Assembly (NCBI GenBank): GCA_003484865.1
Contig: DMZT01000116.1
Span: 1-11,559 of the forward strand
Length of the DNA: 11,559 nucleotides
DNA from: Stenotrophomonas sp.
GTDB taxonomy: Bacteria; Pseudomonadota; Gammaproteobacteria; Xanthomonadales; Xanthomonadaceae
Direction: 5' to 3'
This document shows, piece after piece, positions 11,535 through 11,559 of this stretch. Numbering within the stretch: position 1 is the first letter of the stretch; each line of letters begins with the position of its first letter. The position numbers and the translations under genes are program-made. Below the pieces are notes generated by a model. The model was not told the origin of the DNA. It was given only the letters and a program-made list of their open reading frames with translations, and did no database searches.

Positions 11535-11559
11535 AAAAAACCCCGGGCATGCCCGGGGT
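11535..11559 (-). terminator. Intrinsic terminator facing in from the right edge
   Basis: ACCCCGGGCATGCCCGGGGT (11540-11559) is a perfect 20-bp palindrome that folds as an 8-bp GC-rich stem with a CATG loop. On the minus strand it is followed by six T (the A-run at 11535-11540). It is therefore a clear terminator for transcription entering from beyond the right edge. It may also act on fur if T bases follow outside the window. Confidence 0.75.

Overview
The window looks like a high-GC gammaproteobacterial chromosome, most likely Stenotrophomonas or a close Xanthomonadaceae relative. The main evidence is the block ssrA / smpB | ratA-rnfH / bamE(omlA) | fur, together with a tmRNA tag of the Xanthomonas type and a NodT-type efflux outer membrane protein. 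This is an inference from gene content and remembered family sequences; no search was run. The region is mostly conserved, ordinary chromosome with a few small uncharacterised genes. I see no insertion sequence, phage gene, CRISPR array or integrase.

Left part (1-4400). A 5'-truncated efflux outer membrane factor ends at 1325 and is followed by a small two-helix membrane protein (1486-1758). Three genes then run on the minus strand: a secreted endonuclease/exonuclease/phosphatase-fold hydrolase (1840-2712), a polytopic membrane protein of unknown role (2810-3478), and a periplasmic protein resembling the PliG inhibitor of g-type lysozyme (3534-3944). Divergent from these is a tiny, 41% glutamine, fully hydrophilic protein (4215-4391) with its own terminator-like hairpin.

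Middle part (4500-7800). A small uncharacterised protein (4519-4854), possibly translated from a leaderless mRNA, converges on another (4859-5128) with only 4 bp between the stop codons. Next is a drug-efflux module: a 14-helix DHA2-type MFS exporter (5341-6846) followed after 3 bp by its likely TetR-family repressor (6850-7401). A perfect 14-bp palindrome lies in the promoter of the pair and is the obvious candidate operator. A small conserved-looking protein (7457-7768) follows.

Right part (7800-11559). The tmRNA gene ssrA (minus, 7873-8275) has a clear intrinsic terminator and encodes a 15-residue degradation tag. About 1 kb away on the same strand is smpB, its protein partner, which overlaps a GNAT acetyltransferase gene by one base. 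Between them lies a basic, helical, uncharacterised protein (8382-8735). Divergent from smpB are ratA and rnfH; rnfH converges on bamE, and bamE is divergent from fur through a short shared promoter region. Together these cover ribosome rescue, outer membrane assembly and iron homeostasis. A minus-strand terminator at the right edge implies transcription arriving from beyond the window.

The most useful items for follow-up are the palindromic operator, the overlap of smpB with the acetyltransferase gene, the Gln-rich microprotein, the possible leaderless gene and the PliG-like protein. None amounts to a clearly new system.
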